A DNA stretch of 64,000 nt, taken from NCBI GenBank assembly GCA_008923315.1, contig WBSF01000003.1:124001-188000 (forward strand), written 5' to 3'. The notes beneath the pieces were generated by a model. It was given only the letters and a program-made list of their open reading frames with translations, made no database searches and was not told the DNA's origin. The position numbers and the translations under genes are program-made. Source of the DNA: Betaproteobacteria bacterium SCN1. GTDB lineage: Bacteria > Pseudomonadota > Gammaproteobacteria > Burkholderiales > Thiobacillaceae. This document shows positions 1 through 8,299 of the stretch, one piece after another (the stretch's first letter is position 1; every line of letters begins with the position of its first letter).

Positions 1-551
1 GCCGTGTTCACGTCCATGATGTCGGCGGACTTGGCCGATTTCGCCGATTCGCTGCCAGCGCGCGCGCGGCCGGCCAGCCAGTTGCGCAGGGCAAAGGGCA
101 GGGCGCGCAGCAGGCGGATGACCATCGGCCGGCGCACGCGCCGACGAAAGCGTTGATAGGCGAGGTCATCGACGCACAGCGTGTCGCCGTGCATCAGGAG
201 CGTGCGCGTGCCGTAGAGGTCGATCACGCACGGGTCCGCGATCAGCTGCATGCCGGCTCGGGCCGCGTAGCGTTCGGCCAGCATGAAGTCGCGGTTGCCG
301 TGCATGAAATAGACGGACGTGCCGGCCGCTGCCAGCTGCCTGAGACGTTGTGCGGTCTCGTGGGCGACGGCTTCGTCGTGATCGTCGCCGATCCAGGCTT
401 CGAACAGATCGCCAAGAATGTAGAGCGCGTCCGCGCCGGCGACCTCATCCTCCAGGAAACGAAAAAAACGCCCGGTCGCGGCCGGGCGTTCGTCGGTGAG
501 ATGCAGGTCTGCGACGAAATGGCTGCGACCTGTTTTCCCTGGCGTGTTCAG
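1..551 (-). CDS. lpxH: UDP-2,3-diacylglucosamine diphosphatase LpxH (3' end outside window)
   Basis: Calcineurin-like metallophosphoesterase that hydrolyses UDP-2,3-diacylglucosamine to lipid X in lipid A synthesis, acting at the cytoplasmic face of the inner membrane. Reading the minus strand gives the family motifs in order: FVADLHL near residue 12, [22 protein letters not shown], then [10 protein letters not shown], and IMDVN near the left edge, where the gene runs out of the window. The frame has no ATG, GTG or TTG before the first motif. The best start is a CTG at 551-549 that overlaps the ppiB stop as CTGA and has an AAGGCGGA Shine-Dalgarno-like stretch about 6 bases upstream. Downstream gene of the TPR-transpeptidase-ppiB run. 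Identity is clear; the start is not. Confidence 0.88.
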   Translation of the reverse strand, partial: MNTPGKTGRSHFVADLHLTDERPAATGRFFRFLEDEVAGADALYILGDLFEAWIGDDHDEAVAHETAQRLRQLAAAGTSVYFMHGNRDFMLAERYAARAGMQLIADPCVIDLYGTRTLLMHGDTLCVDDLAYQRFRRRVRRPMVIRLLRALPFALRNWLAGRARAGSESAKSAKSADIMDVNT

Positions 552-1039
552 ACGATTTCCGCCTTTTCGATCACCACGTCTTCCAGCGGCACGTCCTGAT
601 GGCCGGCGCGGTTGCCGGTCTTGACCTTTCTGATCTTGTCCACTGCCTCGGTGCCTTCGACGACGCGGCCGAAGACGGCGTAGCCGAAGCCCTGCGGCGT
701 GGGCGAGGAAAAGTTGAGGAAACTGTTGTTGGCGACGTTGATGAAAAACTGCGCCGTTGCGGAATGGGGGTTCGGCGTACGCGCCATGGCAATGGTATAG
801 GCCTCGTTCTTCAGGCCGTTCGAGGCCTCGTTTTCGACCGCTTCACGGGTCGGTTTCTGCGTCATGCCCGGCTCGAAGCCGCCACCCTGGATCATGAAGC
901 CGTCGATCACGCGATGAAAGATCGTGCCGTCGAAGAAGCCGTCGCGCACGTACTGGAGGAAATTCTCCACGGTTTTGGGCGCCTTTTCTGCGTCGAGTTC
1001 GAGCGTGATGGTGCCATGATTGGTGGTGAGCTTGACCAT
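548..1039 (-). CDS. ppiB: Peptidyl-prolyl cis-trans isomerase B (cyclophilin)
   Basis: Cytoplasmic cyclophilin of 163 residues that catalyses proline cis-trans isomerisation. It lacks a signal peptide, which points to PpiB rather than periplasmic PpiA. The core motifs are all present: [13 protein letters not shown] near residues 41-53, the [17 protein letters not shown] stretch near 85-101, and FGRVVEG near 124-130. The length matches E. coli PpiB. It lies 8 bases downstream of the L,D-transpeptidase gene, and its TGA overlaps the proposed CTG start of lpxH, so the four minus-strand genes here look like one transcription unit. Confidence 0.95.
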   Translation of the reverse strand: MVKLTTNHGTITLELDAEKAPKTVENFLQYVRDGFFDGTIFHRVIDGFMIQGGGFEPGMTQKPTREAVENEASNGLKNEAYTIAMARTPNPHSATAQFFINVANNSFLNFSSPTPQGFGYAVFGRVVEGTEAVDKIRKVKTGNRAGHQDVPLEDVVIEKAEIV

Positions 1040-1047
1040 GTGTGTCC

Positions 1048-2208
1048 TTAGAGTGAGGTTTCCTGAACGATCTTCCAGCGGCCGTTCTCGCGGGCCCAGA
1101 ACTGGCGCTTGAGGGTGCGGTCGCTGAGGTTGTTGCTCTGGTAGTCCTGCACGAAACTGACCAGGGCGAAATCGGGACGCTCGGGATAGAGCATGATGTT
1201 GACGCGGGACAGGCCGACCTTGATCCAGGTCTTGGCGGCATTGACCTTCTGTTTGTTGGCGGCAAATCCCTGCAGGTTTTGCCGGCCGGCGCGAAATGAC
1301 GCGCTATAGTTCGCCAGAAGGCGAGGCGTGTCGCGGCTTTCCCAGTCTTCGCGCCATTCGTCGAGTACGGCTGCCAGTTCGTTGCGGCGTGCATCGAGGG
1401 CGTCGTAGGGTACCCAGTCCACCTGCGCGGCGATCACGACCTGGGTCTTGCCGGGCTGGATGTAATCGCCAAGCCGTTTCAGATCCTCGTTCGCCAGCAC
1501 GACACACCCTTCGCTCGCGAGCGGCGCACGGCTGTAGGTGTTGCTGGGGCTGCCATGAATCCATATGCCGTGGCCGTCCCGCCCCTGCCGGACGTCCCAT
1601 TCGTTGGGATACGAGAGCGTGTAGGCCCCGCTGCCGTAGAAGTCGGTCAGTTCGCTGGGCGGCTTGAAGCCGGAAATCGTGTAGATGCCGATCGGGGTGC
1701 GGTTGTCGCCTTCGCGCTGCTTGCCCACGCCGGCCTTGCCGATGGTGACGTAGAAATCGGCGACGCGCACCGGCAGGCCCCCCCGGTTTTCGTAGGCATA
1801 GAGGCGGGAACGGCTGGCATCGACGACCAGAACATTGCGCGCGTCGTCGCTCAGATTGAGCAGATAGGCGGGTACCTTGTCGGCGGGGTCCTCGTCGGTC
1901 AGGGCGCGCACCCGCTGACGGGCTTCCTGCCGAAGGGATTCGAGCTCGGGGCCGTCCGCGACGCTGCCGGCATCGCCGAGCGTGCGAAGCGGTTTCGCGC
2001 GCGCGCGCAGCAGATCGCCCTTGACCAGGTATGCCAGACGAAAATTCGGATGGGTACGCGTCAGCCGGTCGACCGTGTCGAGTGCTTCGGGCATCCGGCT
2101 TTGCGAGATGGCCAGCAGGCTTTCGGCCAGCTCCCGGTCCGGTTCGGGTTCAGCCGCATGGAGCGCGGGCGCGAACAGCAGGCAGACGAGAAAATGGAAA
2201 CGGCGCAT
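1048..2208 (-). CDS. Periplasmic L,D-transpeptidase (YkuD domain) with C-terminal NTF2-like domain
   Basis: Predicted exported enzyme of the ErfK/YbiS/YkuD type, which makes 3-3 cross-links in peptidoglycan or attaches proteins to it. Residues 1-18 are a signal peptide ending at LHAAEP. The catalytic domain spans roughly residues 120-265 and ends in the diagnostic HGSPSN...SEGCVVL motif, with the nucleophilic Cys near residue 235. The last 110 residues form a separate NTF2/SnoaL-like domain finishing in [11 protein letters not shown]. The same type of domain, with a near-identical ending, closes the neighbouring TPR protein, so the two probably work together. It starts 9 bases after that gene. 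The substrate cannot be told from sequence. Confidence 0.88.
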   Translation of the reverse strand: MRRFHFLVCLLFAPALHAAEPEPDRELAESLLAISQSRMPEALDTVDRLTRTHPNFRLAYLVKGDLLRARAKPLRTLGDAGSVADGPELESLRQEARQRVRALTDEDPADKVPAYLLNLSDDARNVLVVDASRSRLYAYENRGGLPVRVADFYVTIGKAGVGKQREGDNRTPIGIYTISGFKPPSELTDFYGSGAYTLSYPNEWDVRQGRDGHGIWIHGSPSNTYSRAPLASEGCVVLANEDLKRLGDYIQPGKTQVVIAAQVDWVPYDALDARRNELAAVLDEWREDWESRDTPRLLANYSASFRAGRQNLQGFAANKQKVNAAKTWIKVGLSRVNIMLYPERPDFALVSFVQDYQSNNLSDRTLKRQFWARENGRWKIVQETSL

Positions 2209-2217
2209 GCGCGTTGG

Positions 2218-3183
2218 TTAATTGGATGTTTCGCCGACGATGCGCCATTGGCCATTCTGCTGCGCGAGTTCCAGGGTCTTGGTGACGGTGGAGCTCAGGC
2301 GGTCCGAGCGGTAGGCCTGGCGGAAGGTGGCCCGGGCTGTATCGCCGTCCTGTTCGATTTTCAGGTCGCTGACCCTGACTTCGATGCGCTTGGGCGCGGT
2401 GATGCGGGTTCGGCGCTGGGCCTCCCAGGCCGTCCGGGTCATGCCGGCGCCGCTGAAGTCGTCGGCATAGGCGGCGAGATAGGCATCCATGTCGCGGTTC
2501 GACCAGGCTGCGGCCCAGGCGGCGACGGCGGCCTCGATGCCAGATGTGGCGGCTGGCGCGGCAGGAGCGGGTGTTGTGGGCTTGGGTACCGTTGCCGGTT
2601 TGGCCGGTTGCGGCGGGACCGTGGCCACGGTCGGTTTGGGTGGGGCCGTCTTGCGCGGCTGGCCGCCCATGATGTCCTTGATGAGAGCCAGTTTGGTCTG
2701 CGCGGCGGTATTCTTGCTGTCGAGCGCGAGCGCCTTGTCGTAGGCGATGGAAGCCATCTTGGCGTAGATGTCGCCGAGGTTTTCGTGCGCGGTCGCGTAG
2801 CTGGGATGCGTGCGGATTGCCTGCTCGAGCGCATTCTTCGCGGCCTCGTACTTGCCCTGCGAGGCATAGAGCACGGCCAGATTGTTGTAGGGCTCAGGCA
2901 GTTCGGGGTAATCCTCGGTCAGGCTGGTGAAGATCGTGATGGCATCGTTGGTCTTGCCCTGGTCGGCCAGGATCAGGCCTTTGAGGAATCGGGCCTGCGC
3001 GTCCTTGGGGTTTTTCGCCAGATAGCGGTCGGCCCGTTCGAGTGCGCCGGTGAGATCGCCCTTGCGGAACTGCTGGTTGATTTCCTGGACTTCGCTGGCC
3101 CGGGCCGGGACAGCGACGACGGCCAGGCAAAGTGCGGCGGCGGCGAGGATTCGGGGCAGGGCCATATGGTATGCTCGGGTCAT
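2218..3183 (-). CDS. Exported TPR protein with proline-rich linker and C-terminal NTF2-like domain
   Basis: Putative periplasmic scaffold. After a signal peptide (hydrophobic core AAAALCLAVVAV, cleavage after PARA) come about three tetratricopeptide repeats (for example the segments around YNNLAVLYASQGKYEAA and AHENLGDIYAKMA). A linker rich in Pro, Ala, Thr and Lys follows, then a roughly 105-residue NTF2-like domain ending NGQWRIVGETS. The downstream L,D-transpeptidase carries the same terminal domain. The ATG at 3183 is used; one at 3165 (MALPRIL) would also give a signal peptide, and an upstream extension to 3288 would overlap the divergent cysS start. No enzymatic motif is visible. A role in envelope or peptidoglycan assembly is inferred from the neighbour. 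Confidence 0.8.
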   Translation of the reverse strand: MTRAYHMALPRILAAAALCLAVVAVPARASEVQEINQQFRKGDLTGALERADRYLAKNPKDAQARFLKGLILADQGKTNDAITIFTSLTEDYPELPEPYNNLAVLYASQGKYEAAKNALEQAIRTHPSYATAHENLGDIYAKMASIAYDKALALDSKNTAAQTKLALIKDIMGGQPRKTAPPKPTVATVPPQPAKPATVPKPTTPAPAAPAATSGIEAAVAAWAAAWSNRDMDAYLAAYADDFSGAGMTRTAWEAQRRTRITAPKRIEVRVSDLKIEQDGDTARATFRQAYRSDRLSSTVTKTLELAQQNGQWRIVGETSN

Positions 3184-3279
3184 CTCGGGAGCAGGCATTC
3201 TAACAACATCGTCCGGACTTGAGACAGCCGGCGGCGCGCCGGATTCCCGCGTCTGTCGTTCTCCGGAAACGCTCGCACC

Positions 3280-4638
3280 ATGCTGCACATCTTCAATACG
3301 CTCACTCGCTCAAAGGAAGCTTTCGTCCCGCTCGTGCCTGGCCGGGTCCGCATGTATGTCTGCGGCATGACCGTCTACGACCTGTGCCATCTGGGCCATG
3401 CGCGGGTGTTCGTGGTGTTCGACATGGTGGCGCGCTGGCTGCGGGCAGACGGCTATGACGTCGAATACGTGAGAAACATTACGGACATCGACGACAAGAT
3501 CATTAAGCGCGCAGCCGAGAACGGCGAGACGCCCGCTGCGCTGACCGAACGTTTCATCGCCGAAATGCATGCTGACGAGCGCGCGCTGGGCGTACTGCCG
3601 CCCGATCACGAGCCGCGCGCCACACAGTACGTAGCGCAGATGCTGGCGATGATCGGGCAACTGGAACGGAATGGGCTGGCCTATCCCGCACCCAACGGCG
3701 ACGTGTATTACAGCGTGCGCGGTTTCACCGGTTACGGCCGCCTTTCGGGCAAGAGCCTCGACGAGCTGCGCGCAGGCGAGCGCGTGGAAGTCGACCCCGG
3801 CAAACGCGACCCGATGGATTTCGTGCTGTGGAAGGCAGCCAAGCCGGGCGAACCGGCATGGGACTCGCCCTGGGGCGCCGGCCGGCCAGGTTGGCACATC
3901 GAGTGTTCGGCGATGAGCGGCGAATTGCTGGGGCCGCATTTCGACATTCACGGCGGCGGCCAGGATCTCCAGTTCCCACACCATGAAAATGAGATCGCGC
4001 AATCGGAAGGCGCGCATGGCTGTACTTTCGTCAACGTGTGGATGCACAACGGTTTCGTGCGTGTCGATAACGAGAAGATGTCCAAGTCGCTGGGCAATTT
4101 CTTCACTATTCGCGAAGTGCTGGATAAATATGACGCCGAGGTGGTGCGTTTCTTCATTCTGCGCGCGCACTACCGCAGTCCGCTCAACTACTCTGATGCC
4201 CACCTGGACGACGCGCGCGGTGCGCTGAGCCGGTTGTATACCGCACTCAAATCAGCGCCGGCCGTGACTGCGGTGGATTGGACGGCACCGGCCGCCGCAC
4301 GCTTCAGGGCGGCGATGGACGATGATTTCAATACACCCGAGGCGCTGGCGGTGCTGTTTGAACTGGCTGGCGAGGCCAACCGTGGCGACGCCGTGGCGGC
4401 GGGACTGTTACGGGCTCTGGGCGGTGTACTGGGACTGCTGCAGCGGCCGGCGGCCGACTTCCTGAAGGGCGGCGCCACGGGAGTAGACGAGGCCGAAATC
4501 GAATCCCTGATCGCTGCGCGCCTGGCCGCGCGCCAGGCGCGGAATTTCGCGGAGTCCGACCGGATTCGCGATGTGCTGAAAGTGGCGGGCGTCGTACTGG
4601 AGGACGGTCCGGGCGGGACGACCTGGCGGCGCGCCTGA
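3280..4638 (+). CDS. cysS: Cysteine--tRNA ligase
   Basis: Class I aminoacyl-tRNA synthetase that charges tRNA-Cys in the cytoplasm. At 452 residues it has the usual bacterial length. The HIGH-type motif is HLGHAR at residues 37-42 and KMSKS is at 266-270. The zinc ligands expected from E. coli CysRS are conserved: Cys28, Cys209, His234 and Glu238. It diverges from the TPR gene, the intervening region being about 100 bases, and is followed by a strong hairpin terminator at 4662-4691. Confidence 0.98.
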   Translation: MLHIFNTLTRSKEAFVPLVPGRVRMYVCGMTVYDLCHLGHARVFVVFDMVARWLRADGYDVEYVRNITDIDDKIIKRAAENGETPAALTERFIAEMHADERALGVLPPDHEPRATQYVAQMLAMIGQLERNGLAYPAPNGDVYYSVRGFTGYGRLSGKSLDELRAGERVEVDPGKRDPMDFVLWKAAKPGEPAWDSPWGAGRPGWHIECSAMSGELLGPHFDIHGGGQDLQFPHHENEIAQSEGAHGCTFVNVWMHNGFVRVDNEKMSKSLGNFFTIREVLDKYDAEVVRFFILRAHYRSPLNYSDAHLDDARGALSRLYTALKSAPAVTAVDWTAPAAARFRAAMDDDFNTPEALAVLFELAGEANRGDAVAAGLLRALGGVLGLLQRPAADFLKGGATGVDEAEIESLIAARLAARQARNFAESDRIRDVLKVAGVVLEDGPGGTTWRRA

Positions 4639-4661
4639 GCAGTGGCCGGTCGCCGCAATGA

Positions 4662-4691
4662 AAAACGGGGACGGCTGGCCGTCCCCGTTTT
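4662..4691. terminator. Bidirectional intrinsic terminator after cysS
   Basis: Perfect inverted repeat: 14-base arms at 4662-4675 and 4678-4691 around TG. The outer part is AAAA/TTTT, so a GC-rich stem is followed by a short T run on either strand. It sits between the convergent ends of cysS and the methionine-rich gene and can serve both. Confidence 0.85.
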
Positions 4692-4708
4692 GCGTGGTGC
4701 CGCCGGAA

Positions 4709-5554
4709 TTATTGGGCGGCGGGCGCGGCCTGCGGGTAGGCGGCCGGATTCATCATGTTCATCCAGGCGTTGGGATCGAAGAAGTTGAACGTGCCGGTCG
4801 CGGGCGCCGGAGCGCCTGTGGTACCGGTTGCCGCAGGCTGGGCGGCCGGTGCGCCCATGCCCATCCAGGCGCCCGGATCGAAGAAATTGAATGTGCTGGC
4901 CGGCGCGGCGGTACCGTTGCCGCCGTAGGTGGCGGGATTCATCCAGCCGCCCCAGGTCCCGTAGGTGGCCGGGCTCATCGTGGCGTTCATCCAGCCGGTA
5001 TAGACGGCGGGATTCATCGGCGTCATGGCGAGCTGCCACAGGCGGGGGTCCATGGGCTGCATCATCCATTTCATGTACATGCCCGGGTTCATGGACTGCA
5101 TCATCATGTTCCACATGTTGGGGTCCATGGGCATCATCATCCAGCGCATCATCTTGCCGGGATCGGCGAACTGGGTCATCAGCGCAGTATAGAAGTTGGG
5201 ATCCATCGAAGCGGCCATCCACTTCATGTACATGTTGGGATCGGTGAACTGCATGTAGTTGTTCATCGAGCGCGGGTCCATCATCGAACCCATCATGCGA
5301 TACCAGTTGCCCGGCTCCATCATGTTCACGCCCATCTGTGTGTAGAAGCCGGGTTCGGTCACGGCGTTCGCCCAGGGCACGAACATCTTGGGGTCGCGGT
5401 AGGCGGAAGCGTTGCGGGTGAAATCGGTCATGCGTTCGAGCCATTGCGCGCTATTTTGCGGCAGGGCAGAAGGGGTGGCCGGGGCAGTGCCGTTGGCCTG
5501 GACGGTAGCGCTTCCGAGCAGGGCGAGAACAAATGCGATGGACTTCGCTTTCAT
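4709..5554 (-). CDS. Exported methionine-rich protein with 12-13-residue Asp/Glu/Asn-Pro repeats
   Basis: 281 residues; I do not recognise the family. The ATG at 5554 is preceded by AAGGAG with 7 bases spacing and opens a signal peptide ending at VQA. From about residue 50 the chain is a run of at least eleven units of 12-13 residues, each starting with D, E, N or S followed by P, with an aromatic residue about 4 positions later and Met at about positions 9 and 13 (for example DPNMYMKWMAASM, NPGMYMKWMMQPM). About 42 of roughly 260 mature residues are Met; Trp and Tyr are also enriched and Cys is absent. Two NFFDP-x-AWM motifs lie in the Ala/Pro-rich tail. Periplasmic metal binding, a Met-based oxidant sink or a surface role are possibilities; none is shown. 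Confidence 0.8.
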   Translation of the reverse strand: MKAKSIAFVLALLGSATVQANGTAPATPSALPQNSAQWLERMTDFTRNASAYRDPKMFVPWANAVTEPGFYTQMGVNMMEPGNWYRMMGSMMDPRSMNNYMQFTDPNMYMKWMAASMDPNFYTALMTQFADPGKMMRWMMMPMDPNMWNMMMQSMNPGMYMKWMMQPMDPRLWQLAMTPMNPAVYTGWMNATMSPATYGTWGGWMNPATYGGNGTAAPASTFNFFDPGAWMGMGAPAAQPAATGTTGAPAPATGTFNFFDPNAWMNMMNPAAYPQAAPAAQ

Positions 5555-5633
5555 GGGGTGGGCTCCTTGCGGTTTACGGGACAGGACGTGCATAAACAAC
5601 AACAAAAAGGGACATGCGGGTCTAATTATTTTA

Positions 5634-5657
5634 CTTATATAAGAATATTGTCAATAT
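5634..5657. promoter_or_regulatory. Two adjacent AT-rich palindromes between divergent genes
   Basis: CTTATATAAG (5634-5643, perfect 10-base palindrome) is followed one base later by ATATTG-T-CAATAT (5645-5657, perfect 6-base arms). They lie in an unusually AT-rich stretch between the methionine-rich gene and the DUF72-like gene. This is what a regulator site or overlapping promoters could look like; the binding protein is unknown. Confidence 0.4.
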
Positions 5658-5698
5658 CTGATGTTACGTGCCATGTATGAGAGCGGGATAATGCGGGC

Positions 5699-6151
5699 AT
5701 GAAATCAAACGTCCTGATCCACCTCGGCGCGGAAGACTGGATGCATGCGGCCTGGCGTGGCCGTTTCTATCCGGATGATCTGCCGGATGAATGGTTGTTG
5801 TCTTATTACAACACGCAATTCAAGACGGTCTTCCTGTCATCGAGGAAAGGGGGGGCAGCCGGCACACAAGACTGGTCAAACTGGTTGAGTGATACGCTGG
5901 AAGATTTTGTTTTTATTGTTGAAAATTCTGACGGTTTGCAGGTGCCATCATCCGATCGCATACTTGTGGCATCGCCGGATTGGCTGGTCCGGCACGTCTA
6001 TTGGCTGGATGACGCCCCCGACTTGCGAGCACTGGCCCGACGCATCGCAGAGCACGCAGCCACGGGGGTTTCGCTGTTTGTCATCAGTCGGGAGGGGGGG
6101 CTGGATGCCTTGCAGAGAGCCCAGACGCTGCGCGAGGTCATGGGGTACTGA
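5699..6151 (+). CDS. Short DUF72 (YecE)-like protein
   Basis: 150 residues, cytoplasmic, no signal peptide. The first 75 residues follow the start of the DUF72 pattern: W-x4-W-RGRFYPDDLPDEW-LLSYY-x3-F-KTV, then a W-x2-W spacer and DFVFIVE. Full YecE proteins are usually about 240-300 residues, so this is a half-length version lacking the C-terminal barrel strands. The reading frame is clean and ends in an ordinary stop, so it may be a compact paralogue rather than a decayed gene. Function unknown. It is transcribed away from the methionine-rich gene across an AT-rich spacer. Confidence 0.55.
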   Translation: MKSNVLIHLGAEDWMHAAWRGRFYPDDLPDEWLLSYYNTQFKTVFLSSRKGGAAGTQDWSNWLSDTLEDFVFIVENSDGLQVPSSDRILVASPDWLVRHVYWLDDAPDLRALARRIAEHAATGVSLFVISREGGLDALQRAQTLREVMGY

Positions 6152-6238
6152 AATCCCCTAAAAACGGTGCTTCCGGGTCGATAGGGCATCCGCCTTCGGT
6201 AAAATGGCGGTTCTGTGAGCCTTCGGGGTAAAGGTTTC

Positions 6239-7051
6239 TTGCAAACCGACAATCTGGTCGAAATCCGCGATGTTGCATTCGGTTACAGCGCCCGTCAGAT
6301 ATTGAAGGGCATCAATCTGGTCGCCCGGCGTGGTCAGGTCGTGGCCATCATGGGCAGCAGCGGTTGCGGCAAAACCACACTTTTGCGTTTGATCGGCGGG
6401 CAGATTCGCCCGGGTCAGGGTACGGTGCGCGTGGCTGGTCAATCGGTGGGCGAGCTGAACCAGGCCGATCTGTACCGCCTGCGCCGCAAGATGGGCATGC
6501 TGTTTCAGTTCGGGGCGCTGTTCACGGACATTTCCGTGTTCGACAACGTGGCTTTTCAGTTGCGCGAGCATACCGACCTGCCGGAAGAGGCCATTCGCGA
6601 TCTGGTGCTGATGAAGCTCAACGCCGTCGGGCTGCGCGGTGCGGCGCGGCTGATGCCGGCGGAGCTCTCGGGCGGCATGGCGCGCAGGGTGGCACTGGCG
6701 CGGGCGATCGCGCTCGACCCCATGCTTGTGATGTACGACGAGCCTTTCGCCGGCCTCGACCCTATTTCGCTCGGCGTGACCGGCAACCTGATCCGGCGGC
6801 TGACCGATACGCTGGGCCTGACATCGCTGCTGGTGACCCATGACGTGCAGGAATCGCTGAAGATCGTCGACTATGTCTATTTCGTGTCCGAGGGCGTGAT
6901 CGTCGCGGAAGGCACGGCGGCGGAAATTCGCGCCTCGACGCTGCCTTATGTGCACCAGTTCATCCACGGCGAGGCAGATGGCCCGGTGCCCTTCCATTAC
7001 CCGGCGCCGGCGTATGCCGAGGATTTGCAGCTGGGAGGCCGCCGTGCTTAG
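6239..7051 (+). CDS. mlaF: Phospholipid transport ATPase MlaF
   Basis: Cytoplasmic ATPase of the MlaFEDB inner-membrane complex that moves phospholipids between the membranes and maintains outer-membrane asymmetry. Walker A is GSSGCGKTT at residues 39-47, the signature is LSGGMARR, Walker B is [14 protein letters not shown], and the switch His is in VTHD. The TTG at 6239 is preferred because it follows GGGGTAAAGG and puts the protein start at [10 protein letters not shown], where homologues begin; a GTG at 6215 in the same frame would add eight residues. A TAAAAT box at 6200-6205 could be the -10 of the operon promoter. First gene of the mla operon. Confidence 0.92.
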   Translation: MQTDNLVEIRDVAFGYSARQILKGINLVARRGQVVAIMGSSGCGKTTLLRLIGGQIRPGQGTVRVAGQSVGELNQADLYRLRRKMGMLFQFGALFTDISVFDNVAFQLREHTDLPEEAIRDLVLMKLNAVGLRGAARLMPAELSGGMARRVALARAIALDPMLVMYDEPFAGLDPISLGVTGNLIRRLTDTLGLTSLLVTHDVQESLKIVDYVYFVSEGVIVAEGTAAEIRASTLPYVHQFIHGEADGPVPFHYPAPAYAEDLQLGGRRA

Positions 7052-7832
7052 GCGCGCCATCGAGAATCTGGGCAACCGCACCGTCCAGGGCATATGGCGG
7101 ATGGGGTTTGCCGCACGCTTCTTCTTTGCCGTGCTGCTCCACTCCGGCACGGCGTTCCGGCGTTTCGGCCTGACTATCCGGGAAATGTATTTCACCGGCG
7201 TACTGTCCCTGATCATCATCCTGGTATCAGGGCTGTTCGTGGGCATGGTGCTGGGTCTGCAGGGCTATGAAACCCTGCAGACCTACGGCTCGGAAGAGGC
7301 ACTGGGCATCCTCGTCGCGCTGTCGCTGGTGCGGGAACTGGGACCCGTGGTGGCGGCGCTCCTGTTCGCCAGCCGCGCCGGCAGCGCGATCACGGCTGAA
7401 ATCGGCCTGATGAAGGCAACCGAACAACTGTCCGCGATGGAAATGATGGCGGTCGACCCCATTGCGCGCGTTGTCGCGCCGCGTTTCTGGGCGGGCGTCA
7501 TCTCGATGCCGCTGCTCGCGGCGTTGTTTTCCGCGATGGGGATATTCGGCGGTTATCTGGTCGGCGTGCAGCTCATCGGGGTGGACGAGGGCTCGTTCTG
7601 GGCGCAGATGCAGAGCGCCGTCGATTTCGAGCAGGATATCCTCAACGGTGTGATCAAAAGCGTGGTGTTCGGAGTGGCGATATCGACCATCGCGCTGTTC
7701 GAAGGCTACGATGCGCCGCCCACCGCCGAAGGCGTGTCCGGTGCCACGACCCGGACGGTCGTGACATCGAGCCTGGCCGTGCTCGCGCTGGATTTCGTTT
7801 TGACCGCATTCATGTTCAGAGGACTCAATTGA
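7044..7832 (+). CDS. mlaE: Phospholipid transport permease MlaE
   Basis: Inner-membrane permease of the Mla system, 262 residues, with the conserved [15 protein letters not shown] segment and the [17 protein letters not shown] motif typical of MlaE/TrnL family permeases, and five to six hydrophobic segments. The GTG at 7044 is chosen: it lies inside the mlaF stop region (8-base overlap) and is preceded by GGGAGG at a good distance. Upstream ATGs would read into mlaF. Confidence 0.94.
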   Translation: MLRRAIENLGNRTVQGIWRMGFAARFFFAVLLHSGTAFRRFGLTIREMYFTGVLSLIIILVSGLFVGMVLGLQGYETLQTYGSEEALGILVALSLVRELGPVVAALLFASRAGSAITAEIGLMKATEQLSAMEMMAVDPIARVVAPRFWAGVISMPLLAALFSAMGIFGGYLVGVQLIGVDEGSFWAQMQSAVDFEQDILNGVIKSVVFGVAISTIALFEGYDAPPTAEGVSGATTRTVVTSSLAVLALDFVLTAFMFRGLN

Positions 7833-8299
7833 TGAACAGGACCACGCTCGACCTGTGGGTCGGCTTATTCGTCATCGCCGGCATTGCCGCGCTGCTGTTT
7901 CTGGCGCTCAAGGTGGGCAGCATGAACACCGTAAATACGTCGGATAGCTATGAGGTCGTCGCGCGTTTCGAGAACATTGGTGGCCTCAAGGTGCGCGCTC
8001 CGGTCAAGAGTGCCGGTGTGGTGGTGGGCCGGGTCGTGGACATCCGTTTTGACAACGAACGCTACGAAGCGGCGGTTACCCTCCGGCTGGGCAAGCACTA
8101 TGCTTTTCCCAAGGACACTTCGGCGGCGATCCTGACCTCGGGCCTGCTGGGGGAACAGTACGTCGGACTGGCCGCTGGCGGCGACAGCGTCAAATTGAAG
8201 GACAAGGATCAAATCCAGCTGACGCAGGATGCGGTTGTGCTGGAAAATCTGATCGGACAGTTTCTATACGGCAAAGCTCAAGAAGGGGCACCCCAATGA
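7832..8299 (+). CDS. mlaD: Phospholipid transport MCE-domain protein MlaD
   Basis: Membrane-anchored lipid-binding subunit, 155 residues. It has one N-terminal transmembrane helix (residues 8-26) and a single MCE domain containing FENIGGLKVRAPVKSAGVVVGRV and the LLGEQYVGL stretch. Its ATG overlaps the mlaE stop by one base (TGATG), showing translational coupling. E. coli MlaD is longer (about 183 residues), and the C-terminal tail here is short. Confidence 0.93.
   Translation: MNRTTLDLWVGLFVIAGIAALLFLALKVGSMNTVNTSDSYEVVARFENIGGLKVRAPVKSAGVVVGRVVDIRFDNERYEAAVTLRLGKHYAFPKDTSAAILTSGLLGEQYVGLAAGGDSVKLKDKDQIQLTQDAVVLENLIGQFLYGKAQEGAPQ

Noticed and set aside
4188-5444. 418-codon minus-strand frame reading through the end of cysS and the methionine-rich gene
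   Set aside because: It crosses a terminator and is a frame-shifted reading of the repeat gene; the true frame has a signal peptide and RBS.
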